14,648 bases of DNA from Planctomycetaceae bacterium (GCA_005789975.1 SXWC01000057.1:1-14648); one strand, 5' to 3'; counted from the first letter of the stretch, positions 1-7,026 are shown. The notes: a model not told the origin generated them from the sequence alone. Numbers and translations: made by a program.

Positions 1-586
1 CGATGCCGTTGTGGACCATCTTCACGTAATGACCGGCACCCCGGGGGCCGACCCAATCGCAGCAGGGGATGTCGCCCTTCGGCCCCACCTTCGCCGCGAT
101 CGCCTGGAAGATCGGCCGCACCAGCGGCCATGCCTCCGCGGAGCCGCCGGGCATCAGGCTGGGGCCTTTGAGCGCGCCCTCTTCGCCTCCCGACACCCCG
201 GTGCCGATGTAGAGCAGGCCCGCCGCCTCGACCTCCTTCGTCCGCCGCTCGGTATCGGCGGCGAGCGTATTGCCGCCGTCGATGATCACGTCGCCCTTGG
301 AGAGCAGGGGGATGAGCGTCTCGATGAGGCCGTCGACGGCCGGGCCCGCCTTGACCATCATCATCACCTTGCGCGGCGGTTTGAGGGCGGCGACGAGGTC
401 GGGGAGCGTGTGGCAGCCGATGACGTTGGGCTGCTTGCCGCGGCCGCCGGTGAAGGCGTCGGTGACGCTGGTCGTGCGATTGTAGACCGCGATGGTGTAC
501 CCGCGGCTGGCGATATTCAGGGCGAGGTTTTCGCCCATGACGGCCAGGCCAATCAGACCGATGTCACCCGTCGCCTGCGTGGTCAT
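1..586 (-). CDS. gnd: 6-phosphogluconate dehydrogenase, decarboxylating (N-terminal part, cut by window edge)
   Basis: Oxidative decarboxylation of 6-phosphogluconate to ribulose 5-phosphate with NADP+ or NAD+, in the cytosolic pentose phosphate pathway. The 195 visible residues hold the Rossmann start GLIGLAVMGENLALN (about residues 10-24), the MMMVKAG segment (75-81), DGGN (103-106), the substrate-binding GVSGGEEGALKGPS stretch (130-143) and K-x-x-x-N in HYVKMVHNG (K189, N193), which matches the family's catalytic lysine region. The reading frame is open to position 1, so the all-helical C-terminal half (full length about 480 residues) lies outside the window. The start ATG at 586-584 follows an AGGAG on the minus strand with about 10 nt between, and the protein begins just before the first beta strand as expected. 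A sigma70-like promoter lies 44 nt upstream. The identification is firm; only the cofactor preference is left open. Confidence 0.97.
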   Translation of the reverse strand, partial: MTTQATGDIGLIGLAVMGENLALNIASRGYTIAVYNRTTSVTDAFTGGRGKQPNVIGCHTLPDLVAALKPPRKVMMMVKAGPAVDGLIETLIPLLSKGDVIIDGGNTLAADTERRTKEVEAAGLLYIGTGVSGGEEGALKGPSLMPGGSAEAWPLVRPIFQAIAAKVGPKGDIPCCDWVGPRGAGHYVKMVHNGI

Positions 587-629
587 CCTCGAAGAGCTCC
601 TGCCGTGGGAAGATAAAGCGGTGCCGCAG

Positions 630-659
630 ACTATATCGGCACCCGGGCAGCCGAACCAA
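630..659 (-). promoter_or_regulatory. sigma70-like promoter of gnd
   Basis: On the minus strand TTGGTT (659-654) and TATAGT (635-630) are separated by 18 nt. The -10 box lies 43 nt before the gnd ATG, giving a leader of about 35 nt that contains the AGGAG ribosome binding site. The spacing and match are good, but this is a motif call only. Confidence 0.6.
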
Positions 660-786
660 AGGCCCCTCTCCGGCGGCAAAAAAGGAAAGGATTGAAGAAG
701 CAGGCCGCCGCTGGCCGATTTCAAGGCCTAACCGGTGGATCCGCGTTTTGCGGTTCAACCGTTCGGGTTTACGCAACGAGAACAAC

Positions 787-816
787 TTGACCATTCGGCC
801 CAGACTCCCGTAGCGT
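787..816 (+). promoter_or_regulatory. promoter of tRNA-Cys
   Basis: TTGACC (787-792) and TAGCGT (811-816) are 18 nt apart, and the -10 box ends 20 nt before the first base of the tRNA. A 5' leader of about a dozen bases, to be removed by RNase P, would result. The -35 matches TTGACA in five of six positions. Confidence 0.55.
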
Positions 817-836
817 AGTCCGATTCCTGATTTCAG

Positions 837-908
837 GGCTCCGTAGCCAAGTGGCTAAGGCAGCGGATTGCAAATCCGCCATCGTCGGTTCGACTCCGAC
901 CGGAGCCT
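837..908 (+). tRNA. tRNA-Cys(GCA)
   Basis: The cloverleaf can be folded by eye. The acceptor stem GGCTCCG (837-843) pairs with CGGAGCC (901-907). The anticodon stem GCGGA (863-867) / TCCGC (875-879) encloses TTGCAAA, with anticodon GCA at 870-872. The T stem GTCGG (884-888) / CCGAC (896-900) encloses TTCGACT. The discriminator base at 908 is T, the identity element of cysteine tRNAs. CCA is not encoded (the next bases are CTC), so it would be added after transcription. It stands alone as a single-gene unit with its own promoter and terminator. Confidence 0.96.
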
Positions 909-919
909 CTGCTTCTGAA

Positions 920-970
920 ACCCCCGCGAAGTGCCGACAACAGCGGCTTTCGCGGGGGTGTTTTCGTTTT
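920..970 (+). terminator. intrinsic terminator after tRNA-Cys
   Basis: CCCCCGCGAA (921-930) pairs perfectly with TTCGCGGGGG (949-958), and A920-T959 can extend the stem. A smaller GCCG/CGGC helix (933-936 / 944-947) forms inside the loop. The stem is followed by the T-rich stretch GTTTTCGTTTT (960-970). It lies 12 nt after the tRNA. Confidence 0.85.
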
Positions 971-1374
971 CAGCCGCGCTCGCGGCGGGCAGGTCGGCCG
1001 CCCGCATAGATGCCCCAGAGTGCCACCCTGAGCCCTCCCGGGCCTGCTGTGTGTGGGCGCTTTCGTGGGCACTTCGCCCGCTTCCCGCCGGGGAGGAATC
1101 TGGCTTCCCGCCGGCCATCCGAGGCGGCAGAGGCGATGACACGCCTCGGTTGCGACGGGAAGCGATCGGTTTGTGACGGCTGGAAGGGATATGCATGCAT
1201 CTGATCGCCGGCATGCATGGGAAACCCGACGCTTCAGATTGACTTCGGCAGCGAGGCAATGAATCTCGGCCGACGTGCAGCCGGACGCATCCCACGAATG
1301 AGCAAAAACGCTCGGTGGGCAAAGCGTCCGCGTCGTCTGCCGTCGCTTGCTCGGGTTATTTTTTGGAGTCTCTC
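971..1374. other. intergenic stretch with inverted repeats, no gene seen
   Basis: No open frame here looks like a real protein. The stretch holds an 8-bp inverted repeat ATGCATGC (1191-1198) / GCATGCAT (1211-1218) with a 12-nt loop. It also holds a two-part hairpin near the downstream gene: CCCAC (1291-1295) / GTGGG (1315-1319) enclosing GAGC (1300-1303) / GCTC (1310-1313). TTGACT at 1239-1244 could be a -35 element for the gene at 1375, but no convincing -10 follows it. The hairpin would lie in the leader of the secreted protein's mRNA. It matches no riboswitch class that I recognise. Confidence 0.4.
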
Positions 1375-1788
1375 ATGCTTCTCAAACGGTCCATCGTCTT
1401 CAGCCTCGTCGCCACGGTCGTGGTTGCGTCATCCGTCAGCCCGGCCCAGGCAGCGAACGGCCTGTTGGCCCGCCTCAACAAGCCGATCATCCCCGGAATG
1501 GCTACCCTTCCGGGAATGCCCACGGCAAGCCCGCTCGGCCTGATCGCCCCGCGGTTGAGCAACGCCGCGCTGCTGTTCCAAAAGGGCGGCCTCCGCACGC
1601 CCGCTGGACGACTCAGCGGCCTCGGCGTCGTTTCGCCGCGCGTGAGTCCCATCGCCGCCCTCGTCAGCACCCCGCCGAAAACCCGGCAGGCGCGGATGAT
1701 GTACGGCCTCACCATTCTGTCGCCCCGCGCGGCCGTGCTGGTGAGCATGCTGCAGGCCGCTCGTGGGATGGCTGCCGGACTGCGGTGA
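1375..1788 (+). CDS. small secreted protein of unknown function
   Basis: A 137-residue protein with a clear Sec signal peptide: KR at residues 4-5, a hydrophobic run IVFSLVATVVVASS, and a probable cleavage site after AQA at residue 26. The mature part of about 111 residues is rich in Ala, Leu, Pro and Arg, with few acidic residues and no cysteines, so it should be strongly basic. I recognise no domain. The ATG at 1375 is chosen because GGAG (1365-1368) lies 6 nt upstream and because it puts the signal peptide at the N-terminus. The same frame extends upstream to another ATG at 1315, but that start has no ribosome site and would bury the signal sequence. It stands alone on this strand and is followed by a very strong hairpin at 1838-1879. 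It is probably a real lineage-specific exported protein; the function is unknown. Confidence 0.65.
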   Translation: MLLKRSIVFSLVATVVVASSVSPAQAANGLLARLNKPIIPGMATLPGMPTASPLGLIAPRLSNAALLFQKGGLRTPAGRLSGLGVVSPRVSPIAALVSTPPKTRQARMMYGLTILSPRAAVLVSMLQAARGMAAGLR

Positions 1789-1837
1789 GATAGCGGGCAG
1801 GAGCATCCGCGTCCAATCCAAGAGGTCGGCGTCGCGG

Positions 1838-1879
1838 CTGGGCGGAGTGGCCGGGATTTTTCCCGAGCCCTCCGCCCAG
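1838..1879 (+). terminator. long near-perfect hairpin, probable terminator without U tract
   Basis: CTGGGCGGAG (1838-1847) pairs with CTCCGCCCAG (1870-1879). GGC/GCC (1849-1851 / 1867-1869) and CGGGA/TCCCG (1852-1856 / 1861-1865) continue the stem, closed by a TTTT loop. That makes 18 base pairs with one unpaired base on each side (T1848 and A1866). It lies 50 nt after the secreted-protein stop. No T run follows, so it may act as an mRNA 3'-end stabiliser or a non-canonical terminator, working on either strand. Confidence 0.5.
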
Positions 1880-2037
1880 TCCATTGACCGGTGGGCAAGC
1901 CACCTCCGCGGCCCCCAACGCCTCCGTCCGGCTCGTGAACGGCCCCGGCAGCTCTTGGATCAACGCCGTGCGTGAGCCCAGCACCTGCTGTCGCCAGCCG
2001 GGAGTTGGCACGCCCGCGCCCGCCGCCGGAGCCGAGC

Positions 2038-2051
2038 TACACTCGACGTTC
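2038..2051 (+). promoter_or_regulatory. -10 box directly before an ATG (leaderless-type start)
   Basis: TACACT (2038-2043) is followed by exactly 8 nt and then the ATG at 2052. Transcription would begin at or next to the start codon. There is no ribosome binding site: the only GGAG is at 2028-2031, about 20 nt away. The same TANNNT-N8-ATG arrangement is found before the genes at 5754 and 14087. Confidence 0.45.
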
Positions 2052-2279
2052 ATGACCCTCTCCGGCGATGAATTCCTGCGGCTCGAAAGCCTGATCTACC
2101 GGCCTGTCTGGAAACGTCCGGACTGGCTGAAGGCGTGGCGAAACGAGGCGGCTTATCTGCTCACGCTCGCCCGCCGGGCAGAAGACGACGACAACCACGA
2201 GCTCCTCCAGGAACTCGAGGACCAAGCCCGCGAAATGGCGGACATGGTTGAAGCGCGGTGGCGGGCTGAGGGGCTTTGA
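2052..2279 (+). CDS. small acidic helical protein of unknown function
   Basis: A 75-residue protein with alternating charged and hydrophobic residues and a long predicted helix (about residues 28-73, from WRNEAAYLLTLARRA to MADMVEARWRAEGL). Aromatic residues cluster in the N-terminal third (F, Y and four W). It has no signal peptide, cysteines or membrane segment. The frame stays open upstream to 1884, but that part is Pro/Ala/Ser-rich and looks non-coding. The start at 2052 is preferred because the composition changes there and because a TANNNT box sits 8 nt before the ATG. It ends 31 nt before the convergent DUF5522 gene. I recognise no family. Codon use is consistent with the neighbours and it is likely real. 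Confidence 0.6.
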   Translation: MTLSGDEFLRLESLIYRPVWKRPDWLKAWRNEAAYLLTLARRAEDDDNHELLQELEDQAREMADMVEARWRAEGL

Positions 2280-2310
2280 ACCCCGCGCAGGCAACGCCGC
2301 GAAACGGCGG

Positions 2311-2972
<662 letters not shown>

Positions 2973-3096
2973 CGGCGCCTCCGGGTGAAAAGCGGCTGTG
3001 CACGTCGTCGTGTCGAACGAGGCTCGGAGTCTGCCACCGATCGAGCCCCTTTGGAAAGGCTGCCTGTGAGCGGCAGGCTTCTGCCGCGTCGCTGGC

Positions 3097-3140
3097 TACA
3101 ATCGCCGGGAGCGGGAGGTCTTTCGGCCGGCTGTGCCGGC
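3097..3140 (+). promoter_or_regulatory. -10 element and structured leader of thpR
   Basis: TACAAT (3097-3102) in the context TGGCTACAAT is a near-consensus -10 box. No good -35 lies 16-18 nt before it. The predicted leader of about 80 nt contains a hairpin GCCGGC-TGT-GCCGGC (3126-3140) and a GGAGG at 3114-3118 that is too far from the chosen start to serve it. Confidence 0.45.
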
Positions 3141-3189
3141 ACGATGCACGTGCCGTGCCCGACCCCGTGTCTCCCCGAGCGTGATCCGC

Positions 3190-3786
3190 ATGCCACCGCG
3201 TCTTCGGCTCTTCATCGCCATCGATCCGCCGCGCGAGACGGCCACGGTGGCCGCGCGGATCATCGACCGGCTGCGACGCGCGGGCGTCGAAGCCGCCTGG
3301 GTCGATCCGGCCCACATGCACCTCACCCTGCACTTCCTCGGCAACGATGTCGATGAGACCGACCTGCACGGGATCTGCGTCGCGATGGACGCGGCATGCA
3401 GGGAGGTGCCGCCCTTCGAGGTCGCGTTCGGCGGCGTCGGCTGCTTTCCCGACCCGAAAAAACCACGGGTCGTCTGGCTCGGCATCGAGGAGGGGGCCGA
3501 AGCCCTCGGGTCGCTCTACGACGCGCTGGCCGCGCGGCTCGAGCCCCTCGGATTTCCCCCCGAGGCCCGCGGATACCGGCCCCACCTGACGATCGGCCGG
3601 TTCAAGCACACCCGGCATCAAGGGCAGGGGGCCGACGGCGGGAGCATCGCGGCGCACCTCGCCGGTGTCGCCGTCGGGAACGCGGGGCAGATGACGGTTT
3701 CGAAGGTCCTGCTCTACGCCAGCCGGCTCGAGAAGCATGCCGCCGAATACGACCGGCTGCACACCTCCGTGCTGCGGCCGCAGTGA
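3190..3786 (+). CDS. thpR: RNA 2',3'-cyclic phosphodiesterase (2'-5' RNA ligase family)
   Basis: A 198-residue cytosolic protein of the 2H phosphoesterase superfamily. It opens 2',3'-cyclic phosphate RNA ends to 2'-phosphates, and family members also show 2'-5' RNA ligase activity in vitro. Both catalytic HxTx motifs are present, HLTL (H44-T46) and HLTI (H132-T134), spaced as in ThpR/LigT. The N-terminus RLRLFIAIDPP is the usual first strand of the family. The start ATG at 3190 is chosen by alignment to that strand. A GTG at 3133 in the same frame would add 19 residues of unlikely sequence (MPARCTCRARP). Length is close to the family norm of 175-200 residues. It is transcribed alone and meets the LssY_C gene tail to tail, with only 6 nt between stops. 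Confidence 0.93.
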   Translation: MPPRLRLFIAIDPPRETATVAARIIDRLRRAGVEAAWVDPAHMHLTLHFLGNDVDETDLHGICVAMDAACREVPPFEVAFGGVGCFPDPKKPRVVWLGIEEGAEALGSLYDALAARLEPLGFPPEARGYRPHLTIGRFKHTRHQGQGADGGSIAAHLAGVAVGNAGQMTVSKVLLYASRLEKHAAEYDRLHTSVLRPQ

Positions 3787-3792
3787 CGTCGA

Positions 3793-4497
3793 TCAGCGGC
3801 GGAAATCGAGCACGCCGACGGCGAGCCTGCCGTCGGTGAAGTAGGGATCACCGCCGCCGTTACGACCTTGGCGATCGCGATGGAAGCCGTCGACCCAGTA
3901 ATGGCCGTCGAGCACGCCGCTGGCGCGGGCATCGAGGACGAGCTTGTTGCGTTCGCGATCGACGTCGGGGGCGATCTTGTGCGTGATGCCCCCGGTCGTG
4001 CGGCTGAGCTCGACCCGCTCGTCGAATGTGGCGGCCCCCAGCCAGAGCGGCTCGCCGCCGGCATCGAGCTCGCGCGACCTCCAAAAGCGCACGTGGTGAC
4101 GCTGCTTGGGGCTGTCACCGACCGGCTGCTCGAAGGCCACGTCCTGGCGGCGACCCCAGAGGAAGAGGTCGCTCACCGGGGCGTGCTCGTAGGGCTTCTT
4201 CAGCACCACGTCGGCCGCGATCCGCAGCGAGGTCTGGAGCGTGATCGGATCGGATGCATACCAGCGGGCCCGCGCGAGCGTGTGGTGGAGTTCCTCCTCG
4301 GTGCCGACGAACGCGATGTTGACCGGGTCGCCCTGCCGGCCCTGCTTGGTCGTGGTGCATCGAGGGGCACGGGCGAGGGCGGGATGGCCCTCGATCGTGG
4401 CCTGCGGCCCCGCGGCGGGAGCGGCGTGGGGCCGCAGCAGGGCGGCGAGGAGCAGCGCCGCGAGCGGGAGCAGCGGTGAGCGACGGGCGAAGGGCAT
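3793..4497 (-). CDS. secreted LssY C-terminal-domain protein
   Basis: A 234-residue protein with a signal peptide (FARR, hydrophobic LLPLAALLLAALL, likely cleavage near APAAG around residue 30) followed by a LssY_C domain at about residues 54-210. Supporting features are GDPVNIAFVGTEEEL (56-70), ARWYASDPITLQTS (77-90), the DLFLWGRRQDVAFEQ stretch (110-124) and HHVRFWR (134-140), the core pattern of this domain. LssY lies in a Legionella secretion-associated locus, but the biochemical role of the domain is unknown. Here it stands alone, without the DedA or PAP2 domains often fused to it. The start at 4497 is set by GGAGG (4510-4506) 8 nt upstream and by the signal peptide; the frame extends upstream to 4608 without support. 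The family is recognised from memory. Confidence 0.8.
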   Translation of the reverse strand: MPFARRSPLLPLAALLLAALLRPHAAPAAGPQATIEGHPALARAPRCTTTKQGRQGDPVNIAFVGTEEELHHTLARARWYASDPITLQTSLRIAADVVLKKPYEHAPVSDLFLWGRRQDVAFEQPVGDSPKQRHHVRFWRSRELDAGGEPLWLGAATFDERVELSRTTGGITHKIAPDVDRERNKLVLDARASGVLDGHYWVDGFHRDRQGRNGGGDPYFTDGRLAVGVLDFRR

Positions 4498-4985
4498 GGC
4501 CGGGGCCTCCGGGGAGGGGGAAACGGTAGCGGGGCGGGTGCGGCCGCTCAAGGCCGCGACGGCCGGCGGAATGAGGGTGTCCTGCCGGGGTTGTCGCCCG
4601 CAAAACACCTGCCCGATGGCTGATGTGCGGGCCGCGCTTGCCTCGCAGCCCGCGGGTTCGAAGGGTTTGACGTGCCCGGAGAGGTGCGCGGGTGTCTGGC
4701 CCGCAGTGGCTCGCCGGGTGGGTGATTTCGGAAGACGAGTTGCTGGGCGCCTCGCCGACGTGCGAAGCCCCGGCGCAGCGTAGGCCGATGCGCGAGCGTC
4801 GCACCGTGCGGCACCGCGGTCAGGTTCGCTGCGCCAGCGGGATGCGGCGCGTTCCCCGTGCAGGGATCGCTTCCAGCAGTCCCCAGAGTCACAGCCATGA
4901 TCGTCAGGGCCGTCGGCATCACTTCCGAGGAAGTCGTGTGCCCCCGTGATCGTGCGAGCCTGTGGCTTCCTTTGGAGGCCCTTCC
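4498..4985. other. 488-nt divergent intergenic region
   Basis: This separates the LssY_C gene (minus) from the PEP-CTERM gene (plus). No frame in it looks coding; a long minus-strand frame (down from 5279) is antisense to the PEP-CTERM gene. Visible structure: a 6-bp inverted repeat ACTTCC (4921-4926) / GGAAGT (4929-4934) about 50 nt before the PEP-CTERM start, which could be an operator. I found no convincing -10 or -35 pair or sigma54-type site for either gene. Confidence 0.35.
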
Positions 4986-5744
4986 ATGCCCCGTGCCACC
5001 TTCCTCCGTCGCCATGTCCGATGGCTCGTGTTCGTCGTCATGCTCATCGGGGCCCCCGTGGCCGCCAGAGCATCCACCGTGCTCGTCAACTTCGACTCCC
5101 TGAATGCCGCGGGTGGTCCGGTCGGCGGAGCGACGCTCGCGACCTATCTCGCCGGTTACGGCATCACGGTCTCCAACGTGGTCGGGGCCCCGGGGCCCGT
5201 GGCGGCCAATGCGACGACCAATGTCTTTCTCTATCCGAATTTTTTCGGCCCCCCCTCGGCGTTCAACTTCCTGCAGCAATCCGCGTCGGCTGCGCCGGCC
5301 GGCTACCGGCTGACGTTCGCCCAGCCGCTGACCAGCCTGTCATTCACACGCATCGCGATGGATCCCGAGCAGTCGCTGACCGGAATGATCGCCGCGGAGT
5401 GGACGGCGCGAGCCCTCGATTCGAACGGCAACACGCTCGGGCAGGTGGGCGAACCCAACTACGCGGAATACGTGCCAGTGGCAGCCGCCACGTTCACGTT
5501 CAACACGCCCGGCATCGCGGCCCTGGTCGTCGAGCGCACCACGCAGATCGTCTCGCCGACGGCCACGACCGTGGCCTCGCCGGCGCTCGACAATCTCGTG
5601 CTCACCTCCGCGGTGCCCGAGCCGGGCAACCTGCTCGGTCTCGCCACGGTTCTCGGGACGGTCGTGATAATCATTCGGCGGTGGCGTCGGGGCCGAGTCC
5701 CGCCGCGCGTGAACATGGACGCCATGGCGTCGGAGTCGGTATGA
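4986..5744 (+). CDS. PEP-CTERM sorting-domain protein
   Basis: A 252-residue exported protein. The signal peptide (RRHVR, hydrophobic WLVFVVMLIGAPVA, probable cleavage after ARA at residue 29) leads into a beta-rich extracellular part beginning STVLVNFDSLNAAGG. The C-terminal sorting signal is VPEPGNLLGLATVLGTVVIIIRRWRR (four residues VPEP at 210-213, membrane segment about 215-230, basic cluster 231-235). Such proteins are handled by exosortase and anchored or exported to the envelope; no exosortase gene is in the window. GGAGG (4975-4979) is 7 nt before the ATG at 4986. Oddly, 17 residues follow the basic cluster, whereas PEP-CTERM proteins usually end within a few residues. That tail overlaps regulatory DNA of the next gene. 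The role of the extracellular part is not recognisable. Confidence 0.88.
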   Translation: MPRATFLRRHVRWLVFVVMLIGAPVAARASTVLVNFDSLNAAGGPVGGATLATYLAGYGITVSNVVGAPGPVAANATTNVFLYPNFFGPPSAFNFLQQSASAAPAGYRLTFAQPLTSLSFTRIAMDPEQSLTGMIAAEWTARALDSNGNTLGQVGEPNYAEYVPVAAATFTFNTPGIAALVVERTTQIVSPTATTVASPALDNLVLTSAVPEPGNLLGLATVLGTVVIIIRRWRRGRVPPRVNMDAMASESV

Positions 5745-5753
5745 TCCGACGCC
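5718..5753 (+). promoter_or_regulatory. promoter of the cytosine deaminase gene with palindromic operator-like sites
   Basis: TATGAT (5740-5745) sits 8 nt before the ATG at 5754, implying a leaderless transcript. The box is framed by a perfect inverted repeat GTCGG (5735-5739) / CCGAC (5746-5750). A 14-bp perfect palindrome GACGCCATGGCGTC (5718-5731) occupies the -35/spacer region. Part of it, GACGCCATGG, recurs at 5748-5757 across the start codon. All of this lies in or just after the last codons of the PEP-CTERM gene. Confidence 0.5.
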
Positions 5754-6191
5754 ATGGACGCGTTCTTGCAGGCGGCGATCGATGAAGCGGAGCAGGGGCT
5801 CGCCGAGGGGGGCATCCCGATCGGCTCGGTGGTCGTGCACGACGGCGCGATCGCGGGCCGCGGCCACAATCGCCGCGTGCAGCAGGGCAGCACCATTCTC
5901 CACGGGGAGATGGACGCGCTCGAGCGGGCGGGCCGGCGGTCCGCGGCGTTTTATCGGGAGTGCACGCTCTACACCACGCTCTCGCCTTGCCCGATGTGCA
6001 GCGGCGCGATCCTGCTCTACGGGATTCCACGGGTCGTCATCGGGGAGAATCGCTCCTTCATGGGCGAGGAGAAACTGCTGGCGGAGCGGGGAGTGCAGCT
6101 CACGGTCGTGCAGGATGAACGCTGCATCGAGCTCATGCGGCGGTTCATGGCCGCCCATCCGGAGCTCTGGGCCGAGGACATCGGCGAATAG
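5754..6191 (+). CDS. cytosine deaminase, yeast FCY1 type (cytidine/deoxycytidylate deaminase fold)
   Basis: Zinc hydrolase of 145 residues, predicted to deaminate cytosine to uracil in pyrimidine salvage. The zinc site is H50 and E52 in LHGEMD, with C79 and C82 in TTLSPCPMCSGA. From memory of the yeast enzyme, the likeness is far beyond the fold signature: GGIPIG, GRGHN, LHGE, LYTTLSPC, YGIPRVVIGEN and the ending ELWAEDIGE all have direct counterparts. The residues that shape the yeast pocket appear kept: N39 (yeast N51), F102 (F114), W139 (W152) and D142 (D155). This argues against the tRNA adenosine deaminase TadA or guanine deaminase, which share the fold. The ATG at 5754 is 10 nt after the PEP-CTERM stop and has no ribosome site, but a TANNNT box lies 8 nt upstream. 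The gene is convergent with the hydrolase at 6201 (9-nt gap). Confidence 0.87.
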   Translation: MDAFLQAAIDEAEQGLAEGGIPIGSVVVHDGAIAGRGHNRRVQQGSTILHGEMDALERAGRRSAAFYRECTLYTTLSPCPMCSGAILLYGIPRVVIGENRSFMGEEKLLAERGVQLTVVQDERCIELMRRFMAAHPELWAEDIGE

Positions 6192-6200
6192 CCGACCGCA

Positions 6201-6986
6201 TCACCCCGCCGCGCCGCTCGTCAGAAACCGCCTCACGGCCCCGACGAACGGCCCGGGGGCATCGGCATGCACCCAGTGCCCCGCCCCCGGGAGCGTATCG
6301 ATCACGGCCGCCGGAAAGAGCCGCTCGATCTCGGCGTGGTGATCCGGTCGGACGTAGTCGGAACGCCCGCCCACCACGAACAGCGTCGGTCCGACGAATC
6401 GTCGGCCCGCGGGCAGCGCGGGGAAGCCCAGGATGTCGTCGAAGTTTCGCTCGAGGGCCTCGAGATTCACGGTCCAGGCGAAGCCGTCGGGGCCGCTGGC
6501 GAGGTTGAGCATCAGGAACCCGCGCACGGCGGGATCCGGGATCGCCCCGGCGAGTGCCGCCTCCACCTCGGCGCGGCGGGAGTAGTCGGCGAGCGGCACG
6601 TCGCGCAGGGCCCGCACCACGTCGATCAGCGTGCCGCTCGACCGCACCGGGGCGATGTCCACGACCACGAGCCGCTCGACCAGTTCCGGCTGCATGACCG
6701 CCAGGACCATGGCGGCCTTTCCGCCCATGCTGTGGCCGAGCACCGCGGCGGCCCCCCCCACCTCCCGGTCGATCAGGGCGGCCACGTCGGCGGCCAGCGC
6801 CGGGTAGTCGTGGCGGTCGTGCCGCGGGCTCTCGCCGTGGTTCCGCATGTCAACCACGATCACCCGACGGTCCGCGGCAAGTTTCGCGGCCACGGAGGCC
6901 CAGTTCCGCTTGGAGCCGAACAGGCCGTGGAGGATGACGAGCGGCTCGCCCGATCCGAACTGCGTGAAGGAAAGACCGACCGCCAC
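6201..6986 (-). CDS. alpha/beta hydrolase, ABHD11/YbfF-like esterase
   Basis: A 261-residue cytosolic serine hydrolase. The oxyanion-hole motif HGLFGS (20-25), nucleophile elbow GHSMGG (S86), acid D210 in VVGGRSDYV and base H237 in GAGHWVH complete the triad. The strand DMRNHGESPR (46-55) is typical of the YbfF/ABHD11 group of acyl-ester hydrolases, which act on short acyl or acyl-CoA-like esters; the true substrate is not predictable. The start is taken as the GTG at 6986-6984, with GAGG (6995-6992) 5 nt upstream. The frame runs on to a TTG at 7028, but that codon overlaps the probable -10 box, so it cannot be in the transcript. It is divergent from the gspF-like gene. Confidence 0.87.
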   Translation of the reverse strand: MAVGLSFTQFGSGEPLVILHGLFGSKRNWASVAAKLAADRRVIVVDMRNHGESPRHDRHDYPALAADVAALIDREVGGAAAVLGHSMGGKAAMVLAVMQPELVERLVVVDIAPVRSSGTLIDVVRALRDVPLADYSRRAEVEAALAGAIPDPAVRGFLMLNLASGPDGFAWTVNLEALERNFDDILGFPALPAGRRFVGPTLFVVGGRSDYVRPDHHAEIERLFPAAVIDTLPGAGHWVHADAPGPFVGAVRRFLTSGAAG

Positions 6987-7026
6987 GACCACCTCGCCTG
7001 TTCGCGCCTGCCGCCACGACGGCCCC

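Noticed and set aside
564..794. 76-residue minus-strand frame upstream of gnd
   Set aside because: It overlaps the gnd start in another frame and runs through the gnd promoter. It shows no domain or ribosome site.
1291..1320. Possible c-di-GMP riboswitch, from the GGGCAAAGCG string after a hairpin
   Set aside because: The order and spacing of conserved GEMM elements are not present. Only a short resemblance remains.
4548..5279. Long minus-strand open frame of 243 residues over the PEP-CTERM gene
   Set aside because: It is antisense to a clear secreted protein with signal peptide and sorting signal, its composition is low in hydrophobic cores, and it has no recognisable motif. It is a GC-rich shadow.
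5754..6191. Deaminase as TadA (tRNA adenosine deaminase)
   Set aside because: The zinc motif alone would allow TadA, but HGE rather than HAE and the full-length match to yeast cytosine deaminase, including its C-terminal W and D, favour FCY1 type.
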